Counted from the first letter of the stretch, positions 17,054 through 26,526 are shown. The stretch: 64,000 bases of DNA from DAOTYE01 sp034434915 (GCA_034434915.1 DAOTYE010000001.1:54272-118271); one strand, 5' to 3'. Translations and numbers: made by a program. Notes: generated from the letters alone by a model not told the origin.

Positions 17054-18199
17054 CTATACCAAGGCTAGATTATTGCGGTGTACCACCTCTGGACCGTAGT
17101 CAAAACCGATGATGCCCGCAATTTTATCTGACCGGGCGCCTTTAATACGGTCAATGTCTTTTGAGCAATAGTTTACTATACCTGCCGCTAAATGGCTACC
17201 CGCGGTATCATAGATATCAACGATGTCACCACGGTCAAACTCACCATCCACGCTGACGATGCCGGCGGCAAGGAGGCTCCGGTTATGGCTCTTCAAGGCA
17301 AGCGCGGCACCTGCGTCAATCACCAGCTTACCCCGGACACACAGCCCGCACAGCATCCAGCGTTTCCTGCTTTCCAGCCTGGTGGCGGTAGGCAGGAAGC
17401 GGGTGCCGATGTTTTCCCCGCCGGCAATTCTAAGGATGACGTCTTTCTCTTTGCCATCGGCGATGATGACGGTAACGCCGGAGGCTGTAGCCAGCTTTGC
17501 CGCTTCAATTTTGGTTGTCATGCCGCCGACAGCACTGCTGTCCATCGTTCCGGCGGCGATTTGTTCTATTTTATCGTCTATCTGTTGCACCACGGTGATG
17601 AGCTTTGCGTCAGGGTGGCGGCGGGGGTCGGCAGTATAGAGCCCGCCGATATCGCTGAGGAGGAGAAGCAGGTCAGCGTCAACCAGGTTGGCTACCATTG
17701 CGGAGAGGTTGTCATTATCGCCAAACCTTCTGCCTTCAAGTTCATCCACTGCCACCACATCGTTCTCATTGATGATTGGGATGACGCCCAGCTCAAGGAG
17801 GGAGAGGAGGGTGTTCCGGGCATTGAGATAGCCGGCGCGCTCAGAGAGGTCAGCTTTGGTCAGGAGCGCCTGGGCGACGATGATGCCATATTCCTCAAAT
17901 AACTGCTCATAAGTGGACATGAGCCGGCTCTGCCCCACAGCGCAGAGCACCTGCTTGTAGGGGATGCCCTTGATTTTGCGGGTGATGCCCAGCCTGTGCC
18001 GTCCGTATGCCATGGCGCCGGAGGAGACAATCAGGATTTCCATTCCCTGCTTGTGGAGCTGTGCTACCTGGCTGGTCAGCTTTCTCAAGGTTTCCTGGTT
18101 AAGCTGACTGCCGCTACCGGTGAGGAGGCGCGTGCCCAGCTTGACGACGATACGCCGGTAGGGACGGGACGTGCTGTCCAGTTTTTTGTCTTTATTCAT
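17054..18199 (-). CDS. proB: Glutamate 5-kinase
   Basis: The protein of about 381 residues has the amino-acid kinase domain (RIVVKLGTRLLTG, VSSGAMAYGRHRLG, INENDVVAVDE, FGDNDNLSAMVA) followed by a C-terminal PUA domain (from about residue 275). It phosphorylates glutamate at the start of proline synthesis and is normally feedback-inhibited by proline. I use the ATG at 18199 because the promoter at 18215-18244 lies over the in-frame alternative at 18244. The resulting leader is only about 10 nt. Confidence 0.95.
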   Translation of the reverse strand: MNKDKKLDSTSRPYRRIVVKLGTRLLTGSGSQLNQETLRKLTSQVAQLHKQGMEILIVSSGAMAYGRHRLGITRKIKGIPYKQVLCAVGQSRLMSTYEQLFEEYGIIVAQALLTKADLSERAGYLNARNTLLSLLELGVIPIINENDVVAVDELEGRRFGDNDNLSAMVANLVDADLLLLLSDIGGLYTADPRRHPDAKLITVVQQIDDKIEQIAAGTMDSSAVGGMTTKIEAAKLATASGVTVIIADGKEKDVILRIAGGENIGTRFLPTATRLESRKRWMLCGLCVRGKLVIDAGAALALKSHNRSLLAAGIVSVDGEFDRGDIVDIYDTAGSHLAAGIVNYCSKDIDRIKGARSDKIAGIIGFDYGPEVVHRNNLALV

Positions 18200-18214
18200 A
18201 CAGTCTTTACAGGC

Positions 18215-18244
18215 ATTATAGCAAGTGGCAGGGTGCCGGGACAA
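18215..18244 (-). promoter_or_regulatory. Promoter of proB
   Basis: TTGTCC (18239-18244) and a perfect TATAAT (18215-18220) are 18 bp apart on the minus strand, giving a very short leader. Confidence 0.65.
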
Positions 18245-18380
18245 GGAAGACAGGGGGGTCTGTCCTGCGTTAGAAGGACATTGGTGGGAAATAATTTAAC
18301 GGGTTTGTGTGTGACGTCACTTTGCTCTTCGCCTGACAGGCGAAGGATGCGCCATGGCATCACGACTGGTTGACGGCGGG

Positions 18381-18409
18381 TTGCCTGCTGCCGTGCTAGC
18401 TGTTACAAT
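18381..18409 (+). promoter_or_regulatory. Promoter of mfd
   Basis: TTGCCT (18381-18386) and TACAAT (18404-18409) are separated by 17 bp, 60 bp before the mfd start. Confidence 0.6.
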
Positions 18410-18468
18410 GGGAGCAGGGCTGGTCCTCCCGGTAAGGAAGGGCGAGCCCTAAAGGTGTTTGAGGAAGT

Positions 18469-21400
18469 ATGACCCTGGACTTAAGGATATTGTTTCGTAG
18501 TATTGCTGACTTGCCTGACTTTAAGAGTATTATCGCGGGGAAGGATGGAGAGGAGACTACGGTCTCCATTCTTGACGCGGCGAAGCCGTACCTCATCGGA
18601 GCGATTTACCACAGCAGGCACTCACCTGTGCTCATTGTGACCGCTCAGCCGGAAAACGCAAAGAAAATTGCCGAACAACTTGCCATCTGGACAAAGGTGC
18701 CGGTGACGTTTTTCCCGGAGCCTGATGCTCTGCCTTATGAGCGGCTAGCCGGAGACGTCACCACTGAGCTTGAGCGGGTTCAGGCGTTAGCACTATTGAC
18801 CCAATGCCGCCAGGAGACATTAGAAGAGATGCCTCTCATGGTAACCTCTGCGGCAGGGCTGATGAGCAAGGTGACTTCATACGCAGACTTTGCCGCGGGA
18901 TGCCACGTAGTGCGTGAGGGCATGGAGATAGACCCTCTGAAATTGCTCCGGCGGTGGGAAGCCATAGGCTATACTATGGAGAGTCTGGTGGAGATGCCCG
19001 GGACGATGGGTCGGCGTGGTGGCATCATTGACATCTACCCTCCCACCAGCGACTTCCCGGCGCGGCTTGAGTTCTTCGGCAATACAGTGGACAGTATCAG
19101 GCTCTTTGACCCGTCAAGCCAGCGTTCATTGCGCGCGATTCCGGCTCTCAGCATCAGTCCGGCAACAGAGCTTCTCAAGCCGCTTGCCGCGGGTAACGAG
19201 GAGCTGAGGCAAATTCTCAGCAGACTTGACCTGTCCCGGTGCAGTGATGAGGCTAAGGCGCAGTTCCAGCAGGACATCGCCCTGATGCTCAATCGCCAGA
19301 AGCCCCGGGAAAGGTTATTCTACGCCCCCCTGTTCAATAGCGATTCTATTCTGAGCTATCTGCCGGCTGATTCACTTCTGGTTCTTGACCAGCCGGGAGA
19401 GATTGAGCAGGAGATGGAAAAGCTTGAGGCAGAGGCGCAGGAGCTGTATTCAGAAAGCCTGGCGCGCGGTGAACTGCCGGACAACTTCCCCAAGCCTTAC
19501 CTCACCTGGAGCGAACTGGAGCCTCTCTGGCAGGAACGGAGACGTCTGTTGCTTACAGCATGGGGTGGCGGCGATGGGTCAATTTCTTTGCCGTTCAGCA
19601 CGGCGCCAAGCTTCGGTGGGCAACTGCCGTCATTCCTTAAAAAGGCGGAACAGCTCATGGAGTTAAAAAACAGAGTCATCATTGTCAGCCACCAGGCAAG
19701 CCGGCTCTCTGAGCTTTTTGCCGGGGAAGATGTTTTCACGGTGCCGGTCAGTGAGCTGAAAGCGGAACCTCAGCCGGGCTCGCTGACGCTGGTGCAGGGC
19801 ATTCTGGCGGAGGGCTGGGTGCTGAACCATGATACTTATCTCTTCACTGATGCAGAAATCTTTGGCTTTGTGAAGCAGAGAAGACTGGCGAAGAAACGCC
19901 CTGTACCACACCATATCCTTTTATTTGACATAAAGCCAGGCGACTACGTGGTTCATGTGGAGCACGGCGTTGCCCGGTTTGCCGGTGTGACCACGCTGAG
20001 CGCTGACGGCGTCCAGAAGGAGTACCTCGTCCTGCAATACGCGGCGGGAGATAAACTTTATGTCCCCACCGACCAGATTGACCGTGTGAGCCGGTACATC
20101 GGGGCAGGGGACAGACCGCCGGTGCTGAGCCGGCTGGGCACGCAGGAATGGAGCCGCACCAAGCGGAAGGCGAAAGAGGCGGCGGAGGAGCTGGCTCAGG
20201 AGTTGCTGGCGCTCTACGCGACACGCGAGGTGGTGCCGGGATTTGCTTTTTCAAAAGACACGCTCTGGCAGCAGGAGCTTGAGGCTTCCTTTCCTTATGT
20301 GGAGACGCTAGACCAGCTTGAAGCGGTGAAATCAGTGAAACTTGACATGGAGAAACCCAGACCGATGGACAGGCTGGTCTGCGGAGATGTGGGCTATGGC
20401 AAGACAGAGGTTGCCCTGCGCGCCGCATTCAAGGCGGTAATGGACGGCAAGCAGGTTGCCATGCTGGTGCCGACAACTGTTCTGGCGGAACAGCACTACG
20501 CCACCTTCAGTGAACGGCTCAAAGCCTTCCCGGTAAGGGTTGAATCGCTCAGTCGGTTCAGGTCGCCGCGGGAACAGAGAGATGTCCTAGAGGGGCTGGT
20601 GAACGGCACAGTGGACATCGTCATCGGTACGCACCGTCTGCTTCAGAAAGACGTCATCTTCAAAGACCTCGGTTTGCTCATCATTGATGAGGAGCAACGC
20701 TTCGGCGTCCTGCATAAAGAGCACCTGAAGAAACTGCGCCGCGAGGTGGATGTGCTTACCTTGAGTGCCACGCCCATCCCGCGCACCCTGCACATGGCGC
20801 TGGTGGGCGTAAGGGACATGAGCACCATGGAAACGCCTCCAGATGAGCGCCTGCCGGTGAAGACCTACGTGGCTGAATACGACGACCGGCTGGTCCGGGA
20901 GGCTATCCTGCGCGAGCTTGAGCGCAACGGACAGGTATTCTTTGTCCATAACCGGGTGCAGAGCATCGCCCTCATCGCCAGCAGGCTGAGGTCGCTGGTA
21001 CCGGAGGCAAAGATTGACATCGCCCACGGGCAGATGCCTGAGGAAAAACTTGAGGCGGTGATGACCGGCTTCGCTCAGGGGAAGAGTGATGTCCTGGTCT
21101 GCAGCACCATTATAGAGTCCGGTCTGGACATGCCCCGCGTAAACACTCTCATTGTGAACCAGGCGGACAAGCTGGGGTTAACGCAATTGTATCAGCTGAG
21201 GGGTAGGGTGGGCAGGGGGGAGAACCTCGCCTACGCCTATTTTCTCTATGATAAAGGCAAGCATATCACCCACACTGCTCAGAAGCGACTGAGGACAATC
21301 TATGAAGCGACCGAGCTTGGTGCAGGGTTCACCATTGCCGTGAAGGACCTGGAAATCAGAGGCGCCGGCACACTCCTGGGCACGAAGCAGAGCGGCTACA

Positions 21401-21924
21401 TCAGCGCCATAGGCTTCAATCTATACTGCCGGCTTCTCGCCGAGGCGGTTGAAGAACAAAAAGAGAAGATGAGGGGTATTCAGGAGCCCAAGCCGCCAAA
21501 GTTCCCCGCTCCCACCATTGACCTCCCGCTCACGGCATTTATCCCGGAGGACTACGTGGCAGACGTGGAGACACGGCTGAGCCTCTATCAGAAGATGGTC
21601 AAACTGGACGATGTGGAGCAGATAGAAATGCTCAGGCAGGAGATGACTGACCGCTTTGGCACGCCGCCGGAGGAAGTGAGTAACCTGCTCTACGTGGTCA
21701 GGATTAAACTCCTCGCCAAGAAAGCCAGGCTGGAGTCAATCTCCGTGGAGGAAGGGCAGATTGTGCTGAGGCGGTTTGAGGGCATGACGTTTGATAGGAA
21801 AAGGCTTGAGCCCTTCATGCAGGAAGGCGTCAAGGTGGGCATCAGCCAGATACGCCTGAACCCGGCACGACTGCACAACTGGAAGGTGGTGCTGGAGGGA
21901 GTGGTGGGGATGGTGTTGACATAA
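18469..21924 (+). CDS. mfd: Transcription-repair coupling factor
   Basis: The 1151-residue protein has all Mfd modules. These are a UvrB-like N-terminus (about 25-350), a CarD-like RNA polymerase interaction domain (about 485-560; YVVHVEHGVARFAG), a RecG-like translocase with Walker A GDVGYGKTEVAL near residue 640, DEEQ in LIIDEEQRFGV, and the C-terminal TRCF domain (from about 1000). It displaces RNA polymerase stalled at lesions and recruits UvrA. Length is typical. The start is an ATG preceded by GAGGA. It is monocistronic here, with 272 bp before the next gene. Confidence 0.98.
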   Translation: MTLDLRILFRSIADLPDFKSIIAGKDGEETTVSILDAAKPYLIGAIYHSRHSPVLIVTAQPENAKKIAEQLAIWTKVPVTFFPEPDALPYERLAGDVTTELERVQALALLTQCRQETLEEMPLMVTSAAGLMSKVTSYADFAAGCHVVREGMEIDPLKLLRRWEAIGYTMESLVEMPGTMGRRGGIIDIYPPTSDFPARLEFFGNTVDSIRLFDPSSQRSLRAIPALSISPATELLKPLAAGNEELRQILSRLDLSRCSDEAKAQFQQDIALMLNRQKPRERLFYAPLFNSDSILSYLPADSLLVLDQPGEIEQEMEKLEAEAQELYSESLARGELPDNFPKPYLTWSELEPLWQERRRLLLTAWGGGDGSISLPFSTAPSFGGQLPSFLKKAEQLMELKNRVIIVSHQASRLSELFAGEDVFTVPVSELKAEPQPGSLTLVQGILAEGWVLNHDTYLFTDAEIFGFVKQRRLAKKRPVPHHILLFDIKPGDYVVHVEHGVARFAGVTTLSADGVQKEYLVLQYAAGDKLYVPTDQIDRVSRYIGAGDRPPVLSRLGTQEWSRTKRKAKEAAEELAQELLALYATREVVPGFAFSKDTLWQQELEASFPYVETLDQLEAVKSVKLDMEKPRPMDRLVCGDVGYGKTEVALRAAFKAVMDGKQVAMLVPTTVLAEQHYATFSERLKAFPVRVESLSRFRSPREQRDVLEGLVNGTVDIVIGTHRLLQKDVIFKDLGLLIIDEEQRFGVLHKEHLKKLRREVDVLTLSATPIPRTLHMALVGVRDMSTMETPPDERLPVKTYVAEYDDRLVREAILRELERNGQVFFVHNRVQSIALIASRLRSLVPEAKIDIAHGQMPEEKLEAVMTGFAQGKSDVLVCSTIIESGLDMPRVNTLIVNQADKLGLTQLYQLRGRVGRGENLAYAYFLYDKGKHITHTAQKRLRTIYEATELGAGFTIAVKDLEIRGAGTLLGTKQSGYISAIGFNLYCRLLAEAVEEQKEKMRGIQEPKPPKFPAPTIDLPLTAFIPEDYVADVETRLSLYQKMVKLDDVEQIEMLRQEMTDRFGTPPEEVSNLLYVVRIKLLAKKARLESISVEEGQIVLRRFEGMTFDRKRLEPFMQEGVKVGISQIRLNPARLHNWKVVLEGVVGMVLT

Positions 21925-22196
21925 AAATGTTTTCGGCAAGACTGCAAAGTTAGGGGTCTAAATTCATATAGCGTGTATCTAAAAATCTTGGAGTAAAAAC
22001 TCTCTTAGTGCTGGACATTTTATGCAAGAAATCATGCCTCGTATCAAGGTTTCTAAACCTAGTTTGATTCTGGCTTGCATTAAATGAGCACGGTCAGATT
22101 CTTTAAACCATCTCACTGATACCTTTTTCGCCTTTTTTATGCTATACTCTTTGAGAATAAGAAGCGTTCCAAGCAATTGTAATTAAGGAGGTCTGA

Positions 22197-22853
22197 ATGC
22201 TCGTCCGTGATATCATGACCAAGGATGTCATCACCGTAACTCCGGATACCCATCTCATTGAGGTCAAGCGGCTGGTGGAGGAAAACAAGCTGAAGCGTAT
22301 CCCGGTGGTAGACAGCAAGGGTAGATTGCTGGGCGTGGTTACTGATGGCATGGTGACTTCTATCTCCTCCCAGTATGCCGGCGCCAAGAACTGGTATGAC
22401 TATGCTTACAATGTGGGCGCCATGTTCCGCACACCGGTCAAAGAGGTGATGAACAAGGCGGTGGTCACGGTCAAACCCAATGCCACCGTGGAAGAAGCGC
22501 TTGCCCTCGCTCAGATGAAGCGGGTAGGCTCGCTCATCGTTGTGGATGATAATAACAAGGTCGTGGGCATCGTGACAACGAACGACTTTTTCTACCGCAT
22601 TGTCAACCCGGTGCTGGGCATCGGTCTGCCGGGCTACCGGCTCTGGGTTGAGGATGGCGGAGAAGGTAAAGCACTTGAGGAAATCATCTCCACCATCAAT
22701 AAACTGTGCGCCAAGATTGTGACTCTCCACATCATTGTCCCCCCTGACCATGAGAAGAAAGACCTCGTTATCCATGTTGATTGTGAGAAGCCGGAAGAGC
22801 TGATTGAGGCTCTCAGAAAGAAAGGCTACGAAGCAGACATCAGGCGCCGTTAA
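22197..22853 (+). CDS. CBS-domain protein with C-terminal ACT-like domain (AcuB-like)
   Basis: The 218-residue protein has two CBS motifs (residues about 1-60, MLVRDIMTKDVITVTPDTHL; about 78-138, VKEVMNKAVVTVKPNATVEEAL). A C-terminal domain with ACT-like beta-strand pattern follows (KIVTLHIIVPPDHEKKDLVIHVDC). CBS pairs bind adenosine nucleotides and regulate partner proteins; the partner is unknown. The ATG has AAGGAGG 7 nt upstream. The tlyA-like gene follows after 15 bp. Confidence 0.85.
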   Translation: MLVRDIMTKDVITVTPDTHLIEVKRLVEENKLKRIPVVDSKGRLLGVVTDGMVTSISSQYAGAKNWYDYAYNVGAMFRTPVKEVMNKAVVTVKPNATVEEALALAQMKRVGSLIVVDDNNKVVGIVTTNDFFYRIVNPVLGIGLPGYRLWVEDGGEGKALEEIISTINKLCAKIVTLHIIVPPDHEKKDLVIHVDCEKPEELIEALRKKGYEADIRRR

Positions 22854-22868
22854 GGCATAAGTCCTACC

Positions 22869-23594
22869 GTGGTTAGAAAGCGGATTGACAGCCTGCTGGT
22901 GACGCGGGGGCTGGCGGAAAGCAGGGCAAAGGCGCAAGCCCTCATCATGGCGGGGGAGGTGTCTGTGGGTGGTGAGCCGGTCACCAAAGCAGGGACGCTG
23001 GTTGATGAGGCGGCGGACATCACTGTGCTGGCACCGCCGCCTTTTGTCAGCCGCGGCGGAATCAAGCTGGAGCATGCTCTGGAACAGTTCAAACTGGATA
23101 TCTCCGGCAAAGTGGCGGCAGACATTGGCGCTTCCACCGGCGGCTTCACTGATTGCCTGCTGAAGCGCGGTGTTCAACGGGTCTATGCCATTGATGTGGG
23201 CTATGGACAGTTAGACTACCGCCTGAGGCAGGACAAGCGCGTGGTGGTGATGGAGCGGATAAATGCCCGCAACCCAATCCCGCTTCCAGAGAAGATAGAC
23301 ATCATCACCATTGACCTCTCCTTTATTTCAGTGACGAAGGTGATTCCATCTGTGGCAGAGTTGCTCAAAGACGATGGCTTCATGGTGGTGCTCATCAAGC
23401 CCCAGTTTGAGGGGAAGCGGGAGGATGTGGGAAAAGGAGGCATCATCAAAGACCCATTTCTTCATGCCAAAATTTTGGGGCGGTTCATCACCTGGGCAGT
23501 AGGGAGAGGGTACAGGCTGAAGGGTCTGGTGGAATCACCCATTCTGGGGGCGGAAGGAAACCGGGAATTCTTTGTGTTGTTAAAGAAATCCTGA
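22869..23594 (+). CDS. TlyA-family rRNA 2'-O-methyltransferase
   Basis: The 241-residue protein has an N-terminal S4 RNA-binding domain (RIDSLLVTRGLAESRAKAQALIMAGEV, residues about 3-65). A FtsJ-type methyltransferase domain follows, with motif I AADIGASTGGFTDCLLKRG and DVGYGQLDYRLR. TlyA methylates ribose in 16S and/or 23S rRNA; some relatives are annotated as hemolysin A. The start is a GTG with a poor ribosome site, 15 bp after the CBS gene, which suggests coupling. Confidence 0.92.
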   Translation: MVRKRIDSLLVTRGLAESRAKAQALIMAGEVSVGGEPVTKAGTLVDEAADITVLAPPPFVSRGGIKLEHALEQFKLDISGKVAADIGASTGGFTDCLLKRGVQRVYAIDVGYGQLDYRLRQDKRVVVMERINARNPIPLPEKIDIITIDLSFISVTKVIPSVAELLKDDGFMVVLIKPQFEGKREDVGKGGIIKDPFLHAKILGRFITWAVGRGYRLKGLVESPILGAEGNREFFVLLKKS

Positions 23595-23610
23595 AAGCAT
23601 TATGTTCTAT

Positions 23611-23639
23611 TTGACCCTCTTTCAGCGTAGAGTTATAAT
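23611..23639 (+). promoter_or_regulatory. Promoter of purF
   Basis: TTGACC (23611-23616) and TATAAT (23634-23639) are spaced exactly 17 bp. Initiation near 23646 lies downstream of the ATG at 23642, which helps choose the purF start at 23678. Confidence 0.75.
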
Positions 23640-23677
23640 TAATGTGCGGGGTCAATCTGGGACCAGATAAGAGGCAA

Positions 23678-25084
23678 ATGGCGTTGCGGGAAAGCTGCGG
23701 AGTCTTCGGCGTATATGCCCCTAAAGAAGATGTCGCCCGTCTCACCTTCTTCGGTCTATTCGCCTTACAGCACCGTGGTCAGGAAAGCGCTGGCATTGCC
23801 ACGGCTGACGGCGAAAAGCTAAACGTATATGCTGATATGGGACTGGTCTCCCAGGTCTTTGATGAAGCCAGCCTCAAGCACCTTACCGGCTATATCGCCA
23901 TCGGGCACAACCGCTATTCCACCACCGGCTCCAGCCGTGCCTGCAATGCCCAGCCAATAATCGTAGGCAACGATTCTGGTACGCTTGCCATCGCCCATAA
24001 CGGCAATATCATCAACTCCAGGCACCTTTACGAAGAGCTCACCGAGCTTGGTTTTAGCTTTAAAAGCTCCACCGATACTGAGGTCATCGGCGACCTTATT
24101 CTGGCTTCGCCAGGAAAGACGTGGCTTGAGCGGATAAGGTCAGCCATGCGCCGCCTACAGGGGGCATACTCCCTCGTCATTCTGACCCGGGACACGCTCT
24201 ATGGTGCCCGCGACCCCTTTGGTGTCCGCCCGCTGTGCCTGGGCATGATTGACAGCGGCTGGGTGCTCGCCTCAGAAAGCTGTGCCCTGGACCACATCGG
24301 CGCCAATTTCGTCCGCGAGGTTGAGCCGGGTGAAATCGTCATGATTAATGCCGCTGGCGTGAAAAGTGATAAAGGAGAGGTGGGCAGACGCGCCCTCTGC
24401 ATCTTTGAGTATATTTACTTCGCCCGTCCGGATAGCCTGATTAATGGGAGATTGCTTTACCTGGCACGGCAGGAGATGGGTGCCACCCTGGCGCGCGAAC
24501 ATCCAGTAGAGGCAGATTTGGTCATCGGCGTGCCTGATTCTGCCATCAGCGCGGCGATTGGCTACTCCCGTGAGTCCGGGATTCCTCTTGGTGAAGGGCT
24601 GACCAAAAACCGCTACGTCGGACGGACGTTCATCGCTCCTGACCAGCGCATCCGCGACCTTGGCGTCAAGCTCAAATTCAATCCGCTTCCCCAGGTGCTC
24701 AAAGACAAGCGGCTGGTCGTGGTTGATGACAGCATCGTCCGCGGCACAACCACCCCCAGTGTGGTAAAGATTTTGCGCCGCGCCGGGGCAAAGGAAGTCC
24801 ACATGCGCATCTGTGCGCCACCCATCCGCTACCCGTGCTTCTTCGGTGTGGATATGGCGACGCGCCGCGAGCTTATCGCCTCTCACAAGACCGTCCCGGA
24901 AATCCGCGATTTCATCGGCGCAGACACGCTGGGCTATATCAGCATTGAAGGGCTGGTGAGGTCAGTGGCTCTGCCCCGGGACAATTTCTGTCTTGCCTGT
25001 TTCACCGGTGATTATCCGGTGCCGGTCCAGCTTGAGATGGACAAGCTGGCGCTGGAGACCCCGGCACACCCCAGGGCTTTGTAG
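23678..25084 (+). CDS. purF: Amidophosphoribosyltransferase
   Basis: PurF makes 5-phosphoribosylamine, the first committed step of purine synthesis. From 23678 it has 468 residues, with a 6-residue propeptide MALRES before the catalytic Cys of CGVFGVYAP. The glutaminase domain has FALQHRGQESAG and HNRYSTTGSS, and the PRPP site is VVVDDSIVRGTTT. Cysteines in ALCIFEYIYF, RYPCFFGVD and FCLACF match the Fe-S ligands of the Bacillus type. A longer reading from 23642 would add 12 residues but starts upstream of the predicted transcription start and lacks a ribosome site. Confidence 0.96.
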   Translation: MALRESCGVFGVYAPKEDVARLTFFGLFALQHRGQESAGIATADGEKLNVYADMGLVSQVFDEASLKHLTGYIAIGHNRYSTTGSSRACNAQPIIVGNDSGTLAIAHNGNIINSRHLYEELTELGFSFKSSTDTEVIGDLILASPGKTWLERIRSAMRRLQGAYSLVILTRDTLYGARDPFGVRPLCLGMIDSGWVLASESCALDHIGANFVREVEPGEIVMINAAGVKSDKGEVGRRALCIFEYIYFARPDSLINGRLLYLARQEMGATLAREHPVEADLVIGVPDSAISAAIGYSRESGIPLGEGLTKNRYVGRTFIAPDQRIRDLGVKLKFNPLPQVLKDKRLVVVDDSIVRGTTTPSVVKILRRAGAKEVHMRICAPPIRYPCFFGVDMATRRELIASHKTVPEIRDFIGADTLGYISIEGLVRSVALPRDNFCLACFTGDYPVPVQLEMDKLALETPAHPRAL

Positions 25085-25110
25085 CCTTCTTTTATCAATA
25101 GTTTGACGGT

Positions 25111-25139
25111 TTGACAAAGCATACTCTTTGCTATATAGT
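25111..25139 (+). promoter_or_regulatory. Promoter of lexA
   Basis: A perfect TTGACA (25111-25116) and TATAGT (25134-25139) are 17 bp apart. The SOS box starts 3 bp downstream. Confidence 0.8.
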
Positions 25140-25142
25140 ATA

Positions 25143-25154
25143 GAACAGGTGTTC
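25143..25154 (+). promoter_or_regulatory. SOS box (LexA operator)
   Basis: GAACAGGTGTTC is a perfect GAAC-N4-GTTC palindrome of the Gram-positive type and covers the predicted transcription start of lexA. Autoregulation by LexA is the natural reading. Confidence 0.85.
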
Positions 25155-25177
25155 TTTGGAGGTCATGCGGCTGAGAG

Positions 25178-25819
25178 ATGGCGATGAAACTGTCAGATAA
25201 ACAGAGACGCATACTTGACTTCATCAGCAGTTTTCTGGAGGACCGGGGCTATCCTCCCACGGTGAGGGACATTGTAAGTGGCTGTGGCATCAGCTCCACC
25301 TCTGTGGTTGACTATCACCTGAACATACTGGAGAGAGAAGGCTACCTCAGACGCCAGCCGGAGATTTCACGTGGCATTGAGCTTCTGGGTCGTTCATCTC
25401 CGGCGCGGCGCGTGCAGGTGCCCGTCATCGGCTTGATTGCCGCCGGCACACCCATTCCTGTTCCCACCGCGGATACATGGGATGTCACTGCCTCTGCTGA
25501 GCGCCTGGAAGTGACTCCTGACTTAACACGGGGCAGGGAAGGCATCTATGCCTTGAAGGTGAAAGGGTCATCCATGATTGATGCTCTTATAGGTGATGGA
25601 GATATTGTGCTGATGCAGTATGTCAACACGGTGGAAAACGGAGATATGGCGGCGGTATGGCTTAAAGCGGAGAAGGAGGCTACTCTGAAGAAGGTCTATT
25701 TTGAGGGAGAACGGGTGCGGCTTCAGCCTGCCAATGAACGGATGAAACCGCTCTATGTCAATCCAGACAACATAGAGATTCAAGGAAGGGTAATTGCCGT
25801 CATCAGACGGCTGGAGTAA
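25178..25819 (+). CDS. lexA: LexA repressor
   Basis: The 213-residue protein has the LexA winged helix (residues about 1-70; QRRILDFISSFLEDRGYPPTVRDI, GISSTSVVDYHL) and an S24 peptidase domain. The self-cleavage site is Ala89-Gly90 (IGLIAAGTPI), the catalytic Ser is Ser132 (VKGSSMID) and the Lys is Lys171 (ATLKKVY). It represses SOS genes and self-cleaves on RecA filaments. The upstream SOS box indicates autoregulation. The following aldolase gene has its own promoter-like repeats. Confidence 0.97.
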   Translation: MAMKLSDKQRRILDFISSFLEDRGYPPTVRDIVSGCGISSTSVVDYHLNILEREGYLRRQPEISRGIELLGRSSPARRVQVPVIGLIAAGTPIPVPTADTWDVTASAERLEVTPDLTRGREGIYALKVKGSSMIDALIGDGDIVLMQYVNTVENGDMAAVWLKAEKEATLKKVYFEGERVRLQPANERMKPLYVNPDNIEIQGRVIAVIRRLE

Positions 25820-25831
25820 GGGAAATCATGG

Positions 25832-25899
25832 CTTGATTTGATTTTTGCCGGCAATGAGTATAGACTTGATTTGATTTCTGCCGGCGGATAGGTATAGTA
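25832..25899 (+). repeat. Tandem imperfect repeat with two promoter-like units
   Basis: A unit of about 33 bp occurs twice (from 25832 and from 25865). Each has CTTGATTTGATTT, then TGCCGGC, then a -10-like TATAGA or TATAGT. The second unit places TTGATT and TATAGT (25893-25898) about 16 bp apart, upstream of the class II aldolase gene. Confidence 0.7.
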
Positions 25900-25956
25900 T
25901 ATCGGCAGAGAGTGGCGCATGAAGGGACTTTGCCTGACCAGTCAGAGAAGAGAGCT

Positions 25957-26526
25957 ATGATTTTAGAGCAATTTCAATCTGTTGGGCGTGACCTTTTCAC
26001 CCGTGGTCTGGTCTCTTCAAACAGCGGCAACCTCAGCATACGCATCGGCGACCGTATCTTCATCACCCGCCGTGGCTGTCTCCTTGGCGCATTACAGGAA
26101 AACGATTTGATTGAGACCGGTGTTGTCAAGAATAGCCGCAGTACTCCTATGGCTTCAATTGAGCTTCCGGTCCACCGTGCCATTTACAGGGAGACGCAGG
26201 CATTAGCCATCGTCCATGCACATCCGCCTCATGCCATTGCTCTTTCTCTCAAGAAGAAAGAGATTGTGCCTACCGGCGATGAGGGAATTTCCATCATGGA
26301 CCGCGTGCCGGTGGTAGGGTGGGACATGGAGGTCAAGCCCGGGGGACTGGCAGATGTCATTGCGTCAGCACTGAAAGAACATAAGGTGATTATGGCGCGC
26401 GGGCACGGAAGCTTCGCCATCGGTCAGCTTCTGGAAGACGCGTATAATTTGACCACCGCTCTGGAACAGGTCTGCCAGATAATGTGCCTGTTCAATTCCA
26501 TGCATACAGAGAAGCCCAAAAAGTAG
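25957..26526 (+). CDS. Class II aldolase/adducin family protein (fuculose-phosphate aldolase-like)
   Basis: The protein of 189 residues has the class II aldolase fold: GLVSSNSGNLSIRIGDRIFITRRG, the zinc-binding pair in IVHAHPPHAIALS, and a third histidine in MARGHGSFAIG. It would cleave or epimerise a phosphorylated sugar; the substrate cannot be read from sequence. I start it at ATG 25957. A GTG at 25912 adds 15 residues but lies at the predicted transcription start. It ends 1 bp before the convergent ilvE stop. Confidence 0.85.
   Translation: MILEQFQSVGRDLFTRGLVSSNSGNLSIRIGDRIFITRRGCLLGALQENDLIETGVVKNSRSTPMASIELPVHRAIYRETQALAIVHAHPPHAIALSLKKKEIVPTGDEGISIMDRVPVVGWDMEVKPGGLADVIASALKEHKVIMARGHGSFAIGQLLEDAYNLTTALEQVCQIMCLFNSMHTEKPKK

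Noticed and set aside
21979..22176. 65-codon minus-strand open frame in the mfd-CBS gap
   Set aside because: It has no ribosome site, no recognisable motif, and covers the likely -10 region of the next gene.
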